NCBI GenBank assembly: GCA_905182985.1
Contig: CAJJDN010000168.1
Span: forward strand, 169,217-233,216
Direction: 5' to 3'
Source: Paramecium sonneborni
Taxonomy: Eukaryota; Ciliophora; Oligohymenophorea; Peniculida; Parameciidae
Length of the DNA: 64,000 nt
Numbering within the stretch: position 1 is the stretch's first letter; every line of letters begins with the position of its first letter. The position numbers and the translations under genes were made by a program. Below the pieces are notes generated by a model that had not been told where the DNA came from, made no database searches, and saw only the letters and a list, made by a program, of their open reading frames with translations. Below are positions 50,584 to 62,854 of the stretch, one piece after another.

Positions 50584-50964
50584 TATAATATATAATCAAA
50601 TAATTATAAAATGATTTTTTTAATTTTCATAACTGATTAAAATTAGTTTATTCCATTGAAAAAACTAAATAAAAATTAAAAAATTATTATTATTTCTAAA
50701 AGAAAGGGTATCATATTTTGAGAAAATTTTAAGAAAGGATTAAATTGAAAAATGACATTTGTTATTTTAAACTAATAAATGTATAAATAAACAAGATTAT
50801 TGAAATCTATCTCATTATTTGTCTTAGTCTAATCTCTATCTCTTTTTGAAGAAGAATAGAAGTAACTTAAGGAGGATATTAATTTGTTGATACTTTGATG
50901 CCATAATATAAAAGAATGGATTCTTAAAAGAAAACCTTTAATTTTTATAATCCATTTTGATAAC
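50584..50964. other. AT-rich divergent intergenic region
   Basis: About 380 bp upstream of the B-box/TPR gene; no gene recognised. Confidence 0.4.
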
Positions 50965-52078
50965 ATGAATGAACAAATTAGAAAAATTATTCAAGAATCT
51001 ATACAAGCTATCAACAGTTTACTTTTACAAGTAAGGTATACAGACATCTCTAAGTAAGAGATGCATCATAAGCACAATTATTATTCATAACATTTATTAG
51101 TTAAGGGTTATATATAATTATATGCAAATATAATAAAATTTCTAATTCTTTATATTTGGAAAAATTACCAATAAACATAACCTATTTAATTTGTCAAATT
51201 AATATAGTTGATGGAAATGCCTTCGATTAATTTATAATTCCAGAAACATGGATAATTTAATTAAGATGCCAAGAATTAGAGAAGCTTTGAACTTATTTGG
51301 AAGTTCTCCTGAATACTGGCTTCTATTCTAAACCATTTGTTAATAATTAAGACAAGAAAGATAGAAGTTCAAGGGGATGTTCTTTATGTGCATTATTAAA
51401 TAGCAATAATATACTATATTTATTATATTTAATCAAAAAATTATTATTGAATTTTAATATAACAAACATATATTTATTGTAAAATTTAGGATTTCATAAA
51501 TATCTTAAGCGATAGCATTCAATGAATAAGTGAAAAAAGCTAAAGAAAAAGCAATTATAAGAAAGTTAAGCATATTAATGATTAATATGTAATTTAATGG
51601 ATTAAAAAATTTAGAGTTAATTTTATAAAGGATTGACTTTAGAAAATAATTAGTCTAGTTTTTAGATCTCTTTAAACCAAACACTAATTATTACAGTAAT
51701 GGAAGAGATTTAGATGAATAAATAATCCTATTGTAAATTTAGACCTATCAAAAGAAAAAGTTGTAATAAAATAATGTTTAAGATTCAATTATACTCTATA
51801 CTCCCAGAAAAAAAAGCAATCGATTTCATGGATTTACTCAACTAATAAAAATGGCTTAATTCAAAGTTATCTAAAACCAGCATCAATTTTTGGTACTATC
51901 AAACAAAATATAATTGTTTAATTAACACTACTGCAAATCAGAAAATAAAAGATAAGATAATATTGAAATGGGATTATTATTAAAAATGAGAATTGAACCA
52001 AACTTGAATGCTTTGAATTATTTGATGTTAACAATGATTGTAAAATCACATTATAAAAATTTAAATATGTTTAAATGA
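50965..52078 (+). pseudogene. Unrecognised gene with frame interruptions
   Basis: Begins MNEQIRKIIQESIQAINSLL and may have a 24-nt intron. Protein-like pieces follow in different frames: VDGNAFDQFIIPETWIIQL, then CQELEKLQTYLEVLLNTGFY; then KAKEKAIIRKLSILM, RIDFRKQLVQFLDLF and SNGRDLDEQIILLQ; then, after eight A (51808-51815), KKAIDFMDLLNQQKWLNSK. Either several introns were missed or the gene is frameshifted. The order helical start, acidic ETW motif, basic helices did not match a family I can name with confidence. Confidence 0.4.
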
Positions 52079-52458
52079 AGAAGTTAGGAAGAATATATTA
52101 AGTATATAAATGTCATATACTAAATATTACAATTAAATGAGTATTAATTCATTATTGTTGATATAGTATTGCAACAAAAGTTTTACCAAAAGTTTAAAAT
52201 AGATGATTACTATATAACTATATAAGTGAGTAAAAGTTCTGATGATAAATGTAGATGTTATAAAATCAATAAAATTTAAAAAATTCAAATATATAACCAT
52301 ATATTTTCTTCATAAAAATATTAAATGATTTATTTAGTACTTCTGTGAATAAATTTAATTTCATATCTAGTGTTTTGTTATTGAGATTCTAAAATAATTA
52401 ATTTTTGTAATAGCATAAAAAAATAGTTAATATTGATTGTAAATACTAAATTATGATA

Positions 52459-54767
52459 TCATTAAGCTTCAGAATCTCCATCATGATCTTTAGAATCAAT
52501 GACTCCTGATATTTATCTCTCTACTAATTGTCTATAAATTCCATCAGGATTATTAAGCAATTCTTAATGTGTTCCTTATTCTGCTACAACACCATTTTAT
52601 AATACAATAATCCTATTGCAATTAACAATAGTACTCAATCTATGAGCTATTACTAAAACAGTAATGTTTTTGCTTCCTTTTTAAATTAATTCATCAATTG
52701 CAGATTAAACTTGAAATTCACTTTCAGCATCTAGAGCTGATGTTGCTTCATCGAATATTAATATTTTAGGTCTTTTTAATAAAGCTCTGGCAATAACAAT
52801 TCTTTACTTTTAACCTCCACTTAAAGTATAACCATGTTCTCCAACAAAAGTATCAAATCCATGAGGAAATTTACCTTTATCTGAAACAAATTACCAAACT
52901 CCTGCTGCTTTGGTTGCCCATTCAAAATCATCCTTTGTATAATTTTCAGTTCCATATATGATATTAGTTTCTATAGTTCCTTCAAATAAAACAGGATCTT
53001 ATGACACTAAACCTATTGATTTTCTTAATGTTTTAAGTTTGAACTATTTTATGTTTACATCATCAAAATAAATAGAACCTGATTATGGATCATAGAATCT
53101 TTCCAATAAATGCATGATTGTTGATTTACCACTACCACTAGGTCCTACAAATGCAACATATTCTCCTTTATTAATTATAAGTGATATTCCTTTTAAAACT
53201 TGAACTTAAGAATTTGGATATGAGAATACTACTTTTTTAAATTATATTTCTCCTGTTGGAGTTATATGATCTATAGCATCAGGTGATTCTTTAACAAGAG
53301 ACTCCCATTTAAGCATATCAAGCACACCTTCAAAAGCTCCAGTAGCAGTTACGATTTTAGCAAAAGATTCACTTATATCTTAACTAGATGAAGATAATTG
53401 TAAAGAGTATAATATAATAGTAGTTAAATCACTAATAATATATAATCAATATTATACCCAGCTGATAATTCTGCTGAATTATTCATAGCCAATTTGCCAC
53501 CATACCATAATACTATCAATGATCCTAATTAAGTAAATAAAGCAGTAGATGCTTAATAAAATCCTGTATTTACTCCACGTTTTTAAGCTAATTTTATATT
53601 TAAATCTAATTGTTTATGAAATTTTTTAATTTCAAATTGTTCTGTACAAAAACTTTTTACTGTTACTACACCTGAAACTATTTAATCTGCTAAAGTTGTT
53701 AATTTAGCTTAATATTCAGAACCCAATTTTTCAAACTTTTTTGCTAATTTTGTATGGATTGTTCCTACAACTGTATATATAGGCATAGGTGCCAAAATTG
53801 CTAAAGTCACTTTCCAAGATAATGCAAATAATATTATTATATTAAATATTGTTAAACAACAATTTCTTATTAATAAAATAATATTTCCACTTACAGCTGA
53901 TTTAGCTGATTGTAAATCATTTGTCATTCTAGATATTATCTCACCATTTCTATAAGTATGAAAGAAAGTTAAATCAAATGATAAAAAAGACTTTAGTACA
54001 TCTTCTCTCATATCATTATATATCTATTCTTACCAAATTTAATTGACAAATGCTCTTATTAATGATAATACAGTATATGTTGCCAAAATATATAAAAACT
54101 GTTTTGATAAAGTTAAATGCAATTCTTCATCAATAGTATTATTTTATGATTCTGAATTTTGAGCTTATTCTACATTTTTTGTGATTGCATCAATCAATCT
54201 ACCAAGTATCCATGGTAATAACATTTGTGCTATTGCAGATAGTACTATCAATACATTCACTAATATAGTTAATTTTAAATGTTAAAAGGGATAGTGTAAT
54301 AAGAATTTATAAGTATTCCAATTAAATGGTACTGCTTAATGTTTCGCTTTTTTCTTTTTTTATTTATTTTTCTTTGTTTTACTTTTCTTTTTTCCTCCTT
54401 ATAAATTTATTGTCAATTCAACTTATGATCTATCATTCAATCCATCAATATTCTCTTTTGTAGGTACTTCATCTAAAATGTCACTATTCCTATTCTCTGG
54501 TTTCTGATAAACTTGAATTTCTATTATCAATAATTTAATCTTACATTTATTTTCTTCCTATTTTATATTTTGTGTCGGCAATCTTTCTTCTTCATCTTCA
54601 CTACCCGATAAAAATACTTTTTTCCTTTATATTTTATTCATCTCGATTTAATGACTATCCTCCTCTTTCATTGAAACATAATAATCATTCTAATTTCCTT
54701 TGAACAATTTACTCATCTTGTTTGCTGCATTTTCTTCTTAAACTTTATCTAATAATTTATTTTACAT
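52459..54767 (-). CDS. ABCB-type half transporter (MDR/TAP-like)
   Basis: 760 aa after one 26-nt intron; exactly in frame. The N-terminal 170 residues are charged and Lys-rich ([18 protein letters not shown]). One transmembrane domain follows ([20 protein letters not shown], then [18 protein letters not shown], with the coupling segment [19 protein letters not shown]). The nucleotide-binding domain has Walker [11 protein letters not shown]-loop LVSQDPVLFEG, signature LSGGQKQR, Walker [13 protein letters not shown] and H-loop VIAHRLST. One TMD plus one NBD means it works as a dimer, as ABCB8/9/10 and TAP do. The long polar N-terminus has no clear mitochondrial presequence, so an endolysosomal or ER location is as likely as mitochondrial. 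Confidence 0.93.
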
Positions 54768-56281
54768 TTTTATATATAATAAAATTATTCAAGTTATATA
54801 TTCTATTTTTCTATTAATTCTAATACTTATTGTTATACATTCATTCTACTTTTTTCTTAATCAAATCAACTAACATCTATTTAAAATAGATTATATAATT
54901 TCATCAAAAGCTTATATTAAAATTATGATATTACGAATATATAATCTCTTAAATTCCATAAATAGATTTAAATTATTAATTTTATAATATTAGAATTGTA
55001 TGTATATATAAACTTTTTTTTGACTTGTTTCGAATTTTATAAAATTAAATCAATCAATTATTGAATTGAGTTTGATATTTAACTGACTACCACTAAGCAA
55101 GATTTTATGGCAAGTTTGTTAATTTTGAAACTGGGTTTTATTATATATTCTAAAATTTAATTATCATTATTACATCATTCACAATACATTGTTTATTAGA
55201 TAGTTTCGAAATATTAGAAATTTAACTTTATTGTGAACAACACAACTTGTGCTTATTCTTTTATAGCCTTTGCATTCGATTATTATAAAATCACCAAGAG
55301 TAAATAACTTTAACTTTCCATAAATTTTAATTAATTATTGGTATTCTACTTTTAAGCAGTCAGATAATTTTATCTAATCAAAATATCACCACTTGAATAA
55401 AAATTATAAAAATTGTTTTAGAATTGAAATCTGTTGAAATTTTTGTGTTTTTTGTGAAATATCCAATGAAAGGGATTAGAGTTCATAATTTAAGTTTAGA
55501 AGATTCTAGATGTTTGTTGTACATACATAAAATCAAAAATAAGCTATACTAATTCAATGGGTTATTAGAATAATATGGACATGCTTCTACAAACTCAATA
55601 ATTTTTGGGTCTTCATCTATCTCTAGAGTTTTTTTCGCTCTATCTTCAACAATTAAATCATAATTTTATTGCAATAATAAATTAAAATTTTAAAGATTTT
55701 TCAGATAATATTTTAATAAAAAGGAAAAAGCCAATGTAGATAAAATATTCAACAATAATTATCATTTTAAAAAATTCTATATTATTCTTATTTTATTCAA
55801 TCCTTATTAGAATTTAACTTTAATATTTTAAAAAATATAATAAATAAGATAACTTTAATGTAACTGATTGAAATTTTATAATAAATATTAATATATATAT
55901 TCTTAATTGATTTTTTTGCCATGAAAATACTTTAAATAAATGTAAATTCCTTAATCTCACACCAAATAAAAAGATAATTTTTTCTCTTAAATATGTCTTA
56001 AATATTTTTTTATTAATTAATTTAAATTCTGATCTTTACTAAATGTTTATTCCTTTACTTCAAAAATAAGAGGTTATACATTTTCAATCACATGTTTCAT
56101 AAATTAGATAATCAAAAATATTTTTTCTTTCTTATGAATGAATAAAATGTTAAAGATTTTTGAAAAATACAAAATTAAATTTATGAATGTTTCTATTTAA
56201 ACAAAATTTTTCAAAGCATATTAATAATTTTGATTTATCTTTAATTTGGTTCGATTACATGTAAGTTACTTATGATTTCAG
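54768..56281. other. AT-rich gene-poor region
   Basis: 1.5 kb with no gene recognised on either strand. It should contain the ABC transporter promoter at its left end. Confidence 0.45.
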
Positions 56282-56671
56282 ATGAATTGCTATTTACTTG
56301 GAAAAACTTTTGATGAGTTATTTTAGAAGGAAACCAAACTTAAGAATCCTGGATAAGAGTTAGTCTGTTGTTTGATTGTTGCTAATTTACTTAAGGGCGT
56401 CTGTGAATGTATCAGTTTCATTTAAACTGAGAAATAGATTTCTTAATTTTTTTAAATCAAAACATCAAAATAATAGAAATATTACTTAAATTTTTTTTTT
56501 TTGAAAATTAAGAGCTTTTTATTAACTAAAGGAAAATTTAAATTTACATAGAGAACTATGAGTATTAAATTAGGACTTGCTTCTGAAGCTTCTAAGTGGT
56601 AAAAAAAAAATAAAAGAAAAGAGTAATGGATCAAAATTTTATTACTTTTAATGGAAGTTTATTGTGATTGA
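56282..56671 (+). CDS. Unknown ORF, possible gene fragment
   Basis: A 129-codon frame starting MNCYLLGKTFDELFQKETKL, then GQELVCCLIVANLLKGVCEC and SFIQTEKQ. The first 60 residues are helical and balanced in composition; the rest becomes Lys/Phe-rich, ending LLLLMEVYCD. No family recognised. Downstream pieces (for example SVGQQQAPDHNGYRVLSRDK near 56950) suggest a larger decayed gene spanning to about 57400. Confidence 0.3.
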
Positions 56672-58461
56672 GAATAGACAAGTCATTAATTAGACTTTTA
56701 ATTCTAATATATCCATGCAATCAGAGCATAAAAGTTATAAATTCTTCTTTACTTATGTATCAAAAGCAATCATTAAGAAAGGAAGCTTATGATTCTAATA
56801 ATTAATTACAACTTTATATAAATATAAGCAGGAATATATAGAACAAAAATCGACTCAATCTTATATGAAAGTTTTTAACATACATTTAATTTAATAAGAA
56901 TTTATGCTATTTATTTATAATCTTATTTTAGTTTAAATTAGTTAAATCAGTTGGTTAATAACAAGCCCCTGATCATAATGGATATCGAGTATTAAGCAGA
57001 GATAAATTAAAAATAGAAAACTTTCTTCAAAATTAAATCATTTAAAGCATTAAAGAGAATAAAAATTATGTGTGCGTGAAGCAGGTTAGGTTAGTTTACC
57101 AAATTACTTTCTAATTCTCTTTTTACTTAATTTAAAATCACTATCAAATATTTTAAAAATAGATTCGAATGGAAATTGATAATATTGCTCAATATAAGAA
57201 TCCTGAAAATTATGTTTTTCAAGAGAATGAAGGAATGAAGAAAGAAAAAGATTCAATAAACATTTTAAAAAATAATTTAAATTTGATAATTCAATTATAT
57301 AATTTTAAATATATTTATCAGATTTATAGTAATTTCATGAAGAAAAACTTTGTATTAAAGTAAACGCTTCAAGATGATTAGACTAATTGAAGCTGATTTT
57401 AAACTATTTAAATATTACTTGATTAAAAATAGAACCACACCATAAATGCGCATTTTTATCCATATTCAAAATCAAGATTTATGTTAAAAATTTTGGATAT
57501 GTAATTGGAGAAATGAAAATTGTGTAATAGGATCAGGATTTTAATTATACAGGATTTAACTGATTATAAATTGTAAGGGAAAAGGATAGTTGAGACATTG
57601 AATTTAAATTATAATTAGATTAATGTATCAATTATATAAAAATAAGTTGAAAAATTAAGAATATTTTAGTCAAAACTTGGAAATAAAAAAATCGTGAAAA
57701 ATGTTGAAAGTGTTGCAGGATGTATTTTCGATAATCAAATTTTGAGTGTGGGTATTTATTTTCATAAAGATTGCATTAATCTAAAAATTGGGATTAAAAA
57801 CTTCTGTCTACTAATTGTTGTGAACAATTAATGAGTTTTATTATAATGTTCACCATGCTAATTTTTAGTTTTCAACTAATATTAACTAAATTAAATACAA
57901 AATTTTTTTAACATATTATAAATTAATTTTAATTGATAAATTTTGACTGATTATAAACCTTCATATTATTTAAAATAAGGGTATAATTCTAAATTCTAGA
58001 AAAACGTGTGCTGTCCTTTCCTGATATATTTTCAATTTTGGTAATACATTTCTGAAGTATTGGCAAAAAATGCTCATCAACAACTTCGTCTTCTTTAAGG
58101 ACTAGTTTAAGGTTTTTTAAAGGCCAATTAATTTGAAGAATTTTTAGAAAAAGTGTAACCTTCATATGATAGGTTGAGATTCTAATAGTTAATCAATTAT
58201 TTTGAAGATCATTAAAAAGTTAATATAAGCATCAATTAGGTGAAAATGACACAAGGAACTATATCAAATTTGTAATAAAGGTGGACTCTAAAATCATTAC
58301 TTATTAGGCATCATAAATTAAAAGGATTGTAATCAATTACTAAGGTAAAGAAGAAGAGAAGATGACAAGAAAGTAAGTTTCTAAAATGATTACATAATTA
58401 TAAAGTAAATAGTATTTTAACAAAAAGAGCTAAATGGAAAAGGAATTAATGATAAGTATGA
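56672..58461. other. AT-rich region with scattered coding remnants
   Basis: Several short protein-like stretches on plus (57169-57393, MEIDNIAQYKNPENYVFQ; others near 57000 and 58330) are separated by TGA codons. None can be joined into a gene. They may be the relics of one or two dead genes. Confidence 0.35.
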
Positions 58462-58884
58462 TATAGAGTACAAACTTAACAATATAAATTGGAAACTGAT
58501 CATTAAAATTCATATTCTCAAGGGAATTAATCACTCTTTGAAGCTATATTTCATGATTTGCCTTATAGGCACAATGATTCAAACAAACTTAACTGCTTTG
58601 AAAAGAAATCTTTAGATCCTAGAGAATTTTTTTTTTATATTAGCCCAAAATTATTTGATTTAAAATTATTAAAATAATTAAAATTAATTATTAGTAAAAG
58701 ATTACCAATAGAAAAATAATTCGGTCTGAAGAATATTGAAATAATTTAGATAAATCTTAAGAAATCTGGATCTTTTGATGTCTACATCAAATTTTACTTA
58801 ATTAAAGATATTGAAACAAAAGTTTTTCATTAGGAGTATATATTTACATAGACTTTATATTTTTAAAAGATTTCAATACATTGA
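58462..58884 (+). pseudogene. Open frame without start, probable 3' end of an unknown gene
   Basis: About 140 codons open to TGA at 58882-58884 with good composition: SLFEAIFHDLPYRHND, NCFEKKSLDPREFFFYISPK, RLPIEKQFGLKNIEIIQINL, SGSFDVYIKFYL. No ATG lies near its beginning, and the preceding sequence (QKELNGKGINDKYDIEYK) is in another frame, so it is either an exon after an unrecognised join or a truncated gene. No family recognised. The 413 bp that follow, to 59297, are AT-rich spacer. Confidence 0.35.
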
Positions 58885-59297
58885 TTAGCATTTTTTTAAT
58901 ATATAAATAATTTTTAATATAATTAAATTTAAAAATTTCGCAAACTAGAAAAAAGTAATGTACATTTCTTAAACTATAGAGTAGGATAAATGTAATAGAT
59001 ATGGATAAATAACATGTAATGAGAATTTAATGAGAAAATAAAAAATGGAAATAAATAAATGTTATATTATAGAGAAATTGTTTGTGATATTTATTTTTTA
59101 ATGTTTATAAATCGGTTTGAGATAGAAAGGCATAAAAAAATGTGTATCATAATAATGATATATTCTCAAATTATTTGCTTTAATGAATTTTTGTTATGTA
59201 TATATATTAATATCTGATAAAGTTTTCTAATTCTATTAAAATATAATTGTCAATTATAAAGTATTTTCAAATCTTTTTATTTGATTATTAAAAATTT

Positions 59298-61109
59298 ATG
59301 GATGAAGATTATAAATGTAGATATGAAACACATGAAAATGAACCAATAATGGGTTTTTGTGTGAATTAAAATTGTTCAAAGGCTTCATAATTCTGTTTTA
59401 AATGTATACTTAATATTCATTAAGATCATCCAAATGATTGTATAAGATTTAATTAACTTACTTTATTATTAAATAAATACATTCAAGATAGAAATGAATT
59501 AATAACTAATTACTAAGACATTCAAAATCAATTCAAATTGGAATTCGAAAAAAATTATAAAAGAATAGAATCTGATATTAAAATATTAAAAGAAATGGAG
59601 CAATTAATGAAAAATCAATCATATATTAGGGTTAAAGAACAAATTCCATTTATTAAAGAATGTTATTCAAAGAAGAAGATAGATTAACATAGTAAATAAA
59701 TATTATAAATATAAAGGATCTATAATAATTGAACTTTAAAAAAATGTATAAGCTTTTAAAGATCTTAATTAAGAGAAAGAAAAATAACCTAAAATACAAG
59801 AGATCAAAGTATTGGAAAATTAAAAAAAATAAGATATTTTAAATTAATAATTGACATAAGAATAGATGAAACAAAAAGCATAGGAATCTTATAATAAAGG
59901 TAAATTAAAGATCAAATTGAATTAGGAAAATAATTATATATTAGTGGATAATTATAGGAAGCATTAGCATTTTTTGAGGAATCATTAAAATATGATAATA
60001 ATCAACATGTAGTATATAACTATAAAGGTAAAATGAAAATAATATTTTATATAGGCATGGCATTAAAGAATTTAAATCGTAATTAAGATGCAATAATATG
60101 TTATGATGAAGCTATTAGGTTAAATCCAAATTTTAGTGCAGCTTTCAATAATAAAGGTAAATAAGTTTTCTGATATTTATTTTAATTTAGGAAATGCATT
60201 AAAGAATTTAAATCGTTATTAAGATGCAATAATATGTTATGATGAAGCTATTAAGTTAAATCCAAATTTTAGTGAAGCTTTCAATAATAAAGGTAAATAA
60301 GTTTTCTGATATTTATTTTAATTTAGGAAATGCATTAAAGAATTTAAATCGTTATTAAGATGCAATAATATGTTATGATGAAGCTATTAAGTTAAATCCA
60401 AATTTTAGTGAAGCTTTCAATAATAAAGGTAAATAAGTTTTCTGATATTTATTTTAATTTAGGAAATGCATTAAAGAATTTAAATCGTTATTAAGATGCA
60501 ATAATATGTTATGATGAAGCTATTAAGTTAAATCCAAATTTTAGTGAAGCTTTCAATAATAAAGGTAAATAAGTTTTCTGATATTTATTTTAATTTAGGA
60601 AATGCATTAAAGAATTTAAATCGTTATTAAGATGCAATAATATGTTATGATGAAGCTATTAAGTTAAATCCAAATTTTAGTGAAGCTTTCAATAATAAAG
60701 GTAAATAAGTTTTCTGATATTTATTTTAATTTAGGAAATGCATTAAAAAATTTAAATCGTTATTAAGATGCAATAATATGTTATGATGAAGCTATTAAGT
60801 TAAATCCAAATTATAGTGAAGCTTTCAATAATAAAGGTAAATAAGTTTTCTGATATTTATTTTAATTTAGGAAATGCATTAAAAAATTTAAATCGTTATT
60901 AAGATGCAATAATATGTTATGATTAAGCTTTATCTATAGTACAGAAACCTTTATATATGAAAAATAAAGGTATTTTTTTGATCGTTATTTGATTAGGTGA
61001 TGCATTATTTGCATTAGGAAATAAAGAAGAATCAAAGAAATGGTACATGAATGCCCTAAATGCAGGCTTTAATAAACAATAAATCTAAAAAGAATTAAAG
61101 AAGTTTTGA
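59298..61109 (+). CDS. B-box-like zinc finger plus TPR array protein
   Basis: 500 aa after ten introns (25, 26, 27, six of 34 and 27 nt); exactly in frame. Residues 5-50 form a Cys/His zinc site (YKCRYETHENEP, GFCVNQNC, FCFKC). A coiled coil of about 130 residues follows (YKRIESDIKILKEMEQLMK). Then come TPR units: QLYISGQLQEALAFFEESL; seven near-identical 34-residue units of the type NLNRYQDAIICYDEAIKLNP; and a final unit ending YMNALNAGFNKQ. TPR arrays bind partner proteins. Every unit border carries an intron in the same phase, after the first base of the Gly codon. Same architecture as the gene at 47.5-50.6 kb. Confidence 0.9.
60055..60940 (+). repeat. 136-bp exon-intron tandem array inside the TPR gene
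   Basis: Each unit is a 102-bp exon (one TPR of 34 residues) plus a 34-bp intron. Introns start at 60157, 60293, 60429, 60565, 60701 and 60837, exactly 136 bp apart, and look identical (GTAAATAAGTTTTC ... AATTTAG). The exons differ at only a few bases: AGG/AAG, GCA/GAA, TTT/TAT and AAG/AAA. Confidence 0.97.
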
Positions 61110-62515
61110 AAATTGATTCATAAATAAAATATCAAAAATAATTTATTTTTTTCTGCTATATTTTCCTTAATTTATTTAGTTGTTTCAATTACTTTTTACT
61201 TCTTATAGTATTAATTTCACTTCAATTCATTTTATTATTTATTATTTATCTACTCAAATATTCCACCATCTTTTATTTTAATAAACTTTAATATTAATTT
61301 TATATTCATAAACGTTTTCAAAAATTTTTTAGAACATCAATATCGCAATAGTACTATTATCATATTTTATATTTAGAATGATCGAAATACTAAATTATTA
61401 CAAAATAAGCTTTACCTAAAAATAGCATAATCATAATCTTTCTCTATTTAAATTAAATATCATTTAGCTTTATCTGAATATATTAATAGTTTAATAAAAT
61501 ATATAAAACTTTAAGAATGATTCTATTCTAATTTGTGCGTGGCAATGAAATTTTCTTTAAGTTCTTATGTAATATTCCTATCCTAAGTCTACTATACTTA
61601 AGGTTTTTATTCTACTCTCTCTAATATTTACTGAAAAAAAACTAAAAAACAACTTTTTTTATTATAATGACATGAGAAACTGTTTAATGAAGATCAATCA
61701 AAAACAATCAATATTTATCTAGTTTAAATGTAACTGCTTAATATTTATATACAGGTATTATTCTGGTATTTTTTGTGATTCTATTATGTCTCTTACTTCT
61801 TGAGTGTAACTATTAATAATTTCTGAGATACTATTTTTAATTTTTTGTTTTATTTGAAGCAATTTTTTTTTGTTTTAAATTCGTAACTACTATTTCTTTA
61901 ATAAATCAAATAGAAGAAGTACAATACAAGTAGATTATTTAAAATGTTTAGAAAGATTTAAGCCTAATCTTCTTTTTCAAGCGTCAAGAAATGCCAAATA
62001 TTGTATGAAAAAGGAGAATTTTATTAGTTAGGTATTTTGAATAAGCTTAGCTTGCTAAAAAATGTCTATGAATATTTAAAAAACACATGATGCGGAATTA
62101 AGCTTGTTCATGAAAAGTTTGTTATGAAAGACTTTAAAATTGAGAAAGTTTCTTAAATGCAAAGTCTAAAATAATAGAGAAATGATTAATTTTATGATCA
62201 TCGCTTTTTGTTGGCTACTAAATTAATTATCATATTTTTTTTGGATTAGGCTAGATTGAAATTGTTTAATTAAGCTTTTTAAAACATATCACCTCTTATC
62301 TCTTGATGATATTATATTTTGAATTTCATAAATCTTTAGGATCTTTTCAGTTTTCCAAAACATTTTAGCTTATGCATTAAAAATTTTTTCTATTTAATTA
62401 AAAATTAATAAAAATATTGGACTGATCAACTATTCTGGCAAATTCTAGTTAATATTAAGCAAAATATTAAAGGCAAAATTTAAAAGTACAGGTTTTTTGC
62501 AGATTGAAATATTCC
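61110..62515. other. AT-rich gene-poor region
   Basis: 1.4 kb after the TPR gene with no recognisable coding sequence. Confidence 0.45.
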
Positions 62516-62854
62516 ATGTTGTTATTAGAATTACACTTTTAAAGAAAAAGAATAAAGTTATTTTTAAATAGTATATATAAGCCATCAAAAAAGGAATCTG
62601 ATTAAATAAAGTTAATTAAATTTGTGAATACAGATGAATGGCATCATATTATAATTACATCCCACTATGATGGAAATTATTTACATCATCACATTAGATA
62701 TATAAAAGTAGTCTAAAAGATTAAATCATAAAATGTAGAAGACAAAGTAGTAATGTTGACTTGTCATGGAATTGAGATAACTATATAAAGATATTACTTG
62801 TTGGTTCTAATGAATCATTCTAAAGGATATATTCAATATAATGAGTAGAATTGA
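62516..62854 (+). CDS. Unknown ORF
   Basis: 112-codon frame starting MLLLELHFQRKRIKLFL and continuing KFVNTDEWHHIIITSHYDGN, YLHHHIRYIKVVQKIKSQ, EDKVVMLTCHGIEITIQRYY. It is His-rich, and its composition is more protein-like than the surrounding AT-rich frames. No family recognised; possibly an isolated exon or remnant. Confidence 0.3.

Noticed and set aside
50965..52078. Possible ATG13/HORMA similarity of the broken gene
   Set aside because: Only a short VDG...ETW stretch is reminiscent; no continuous domain can be read, so no family was assigned despite the ULK-like kinase in the window.
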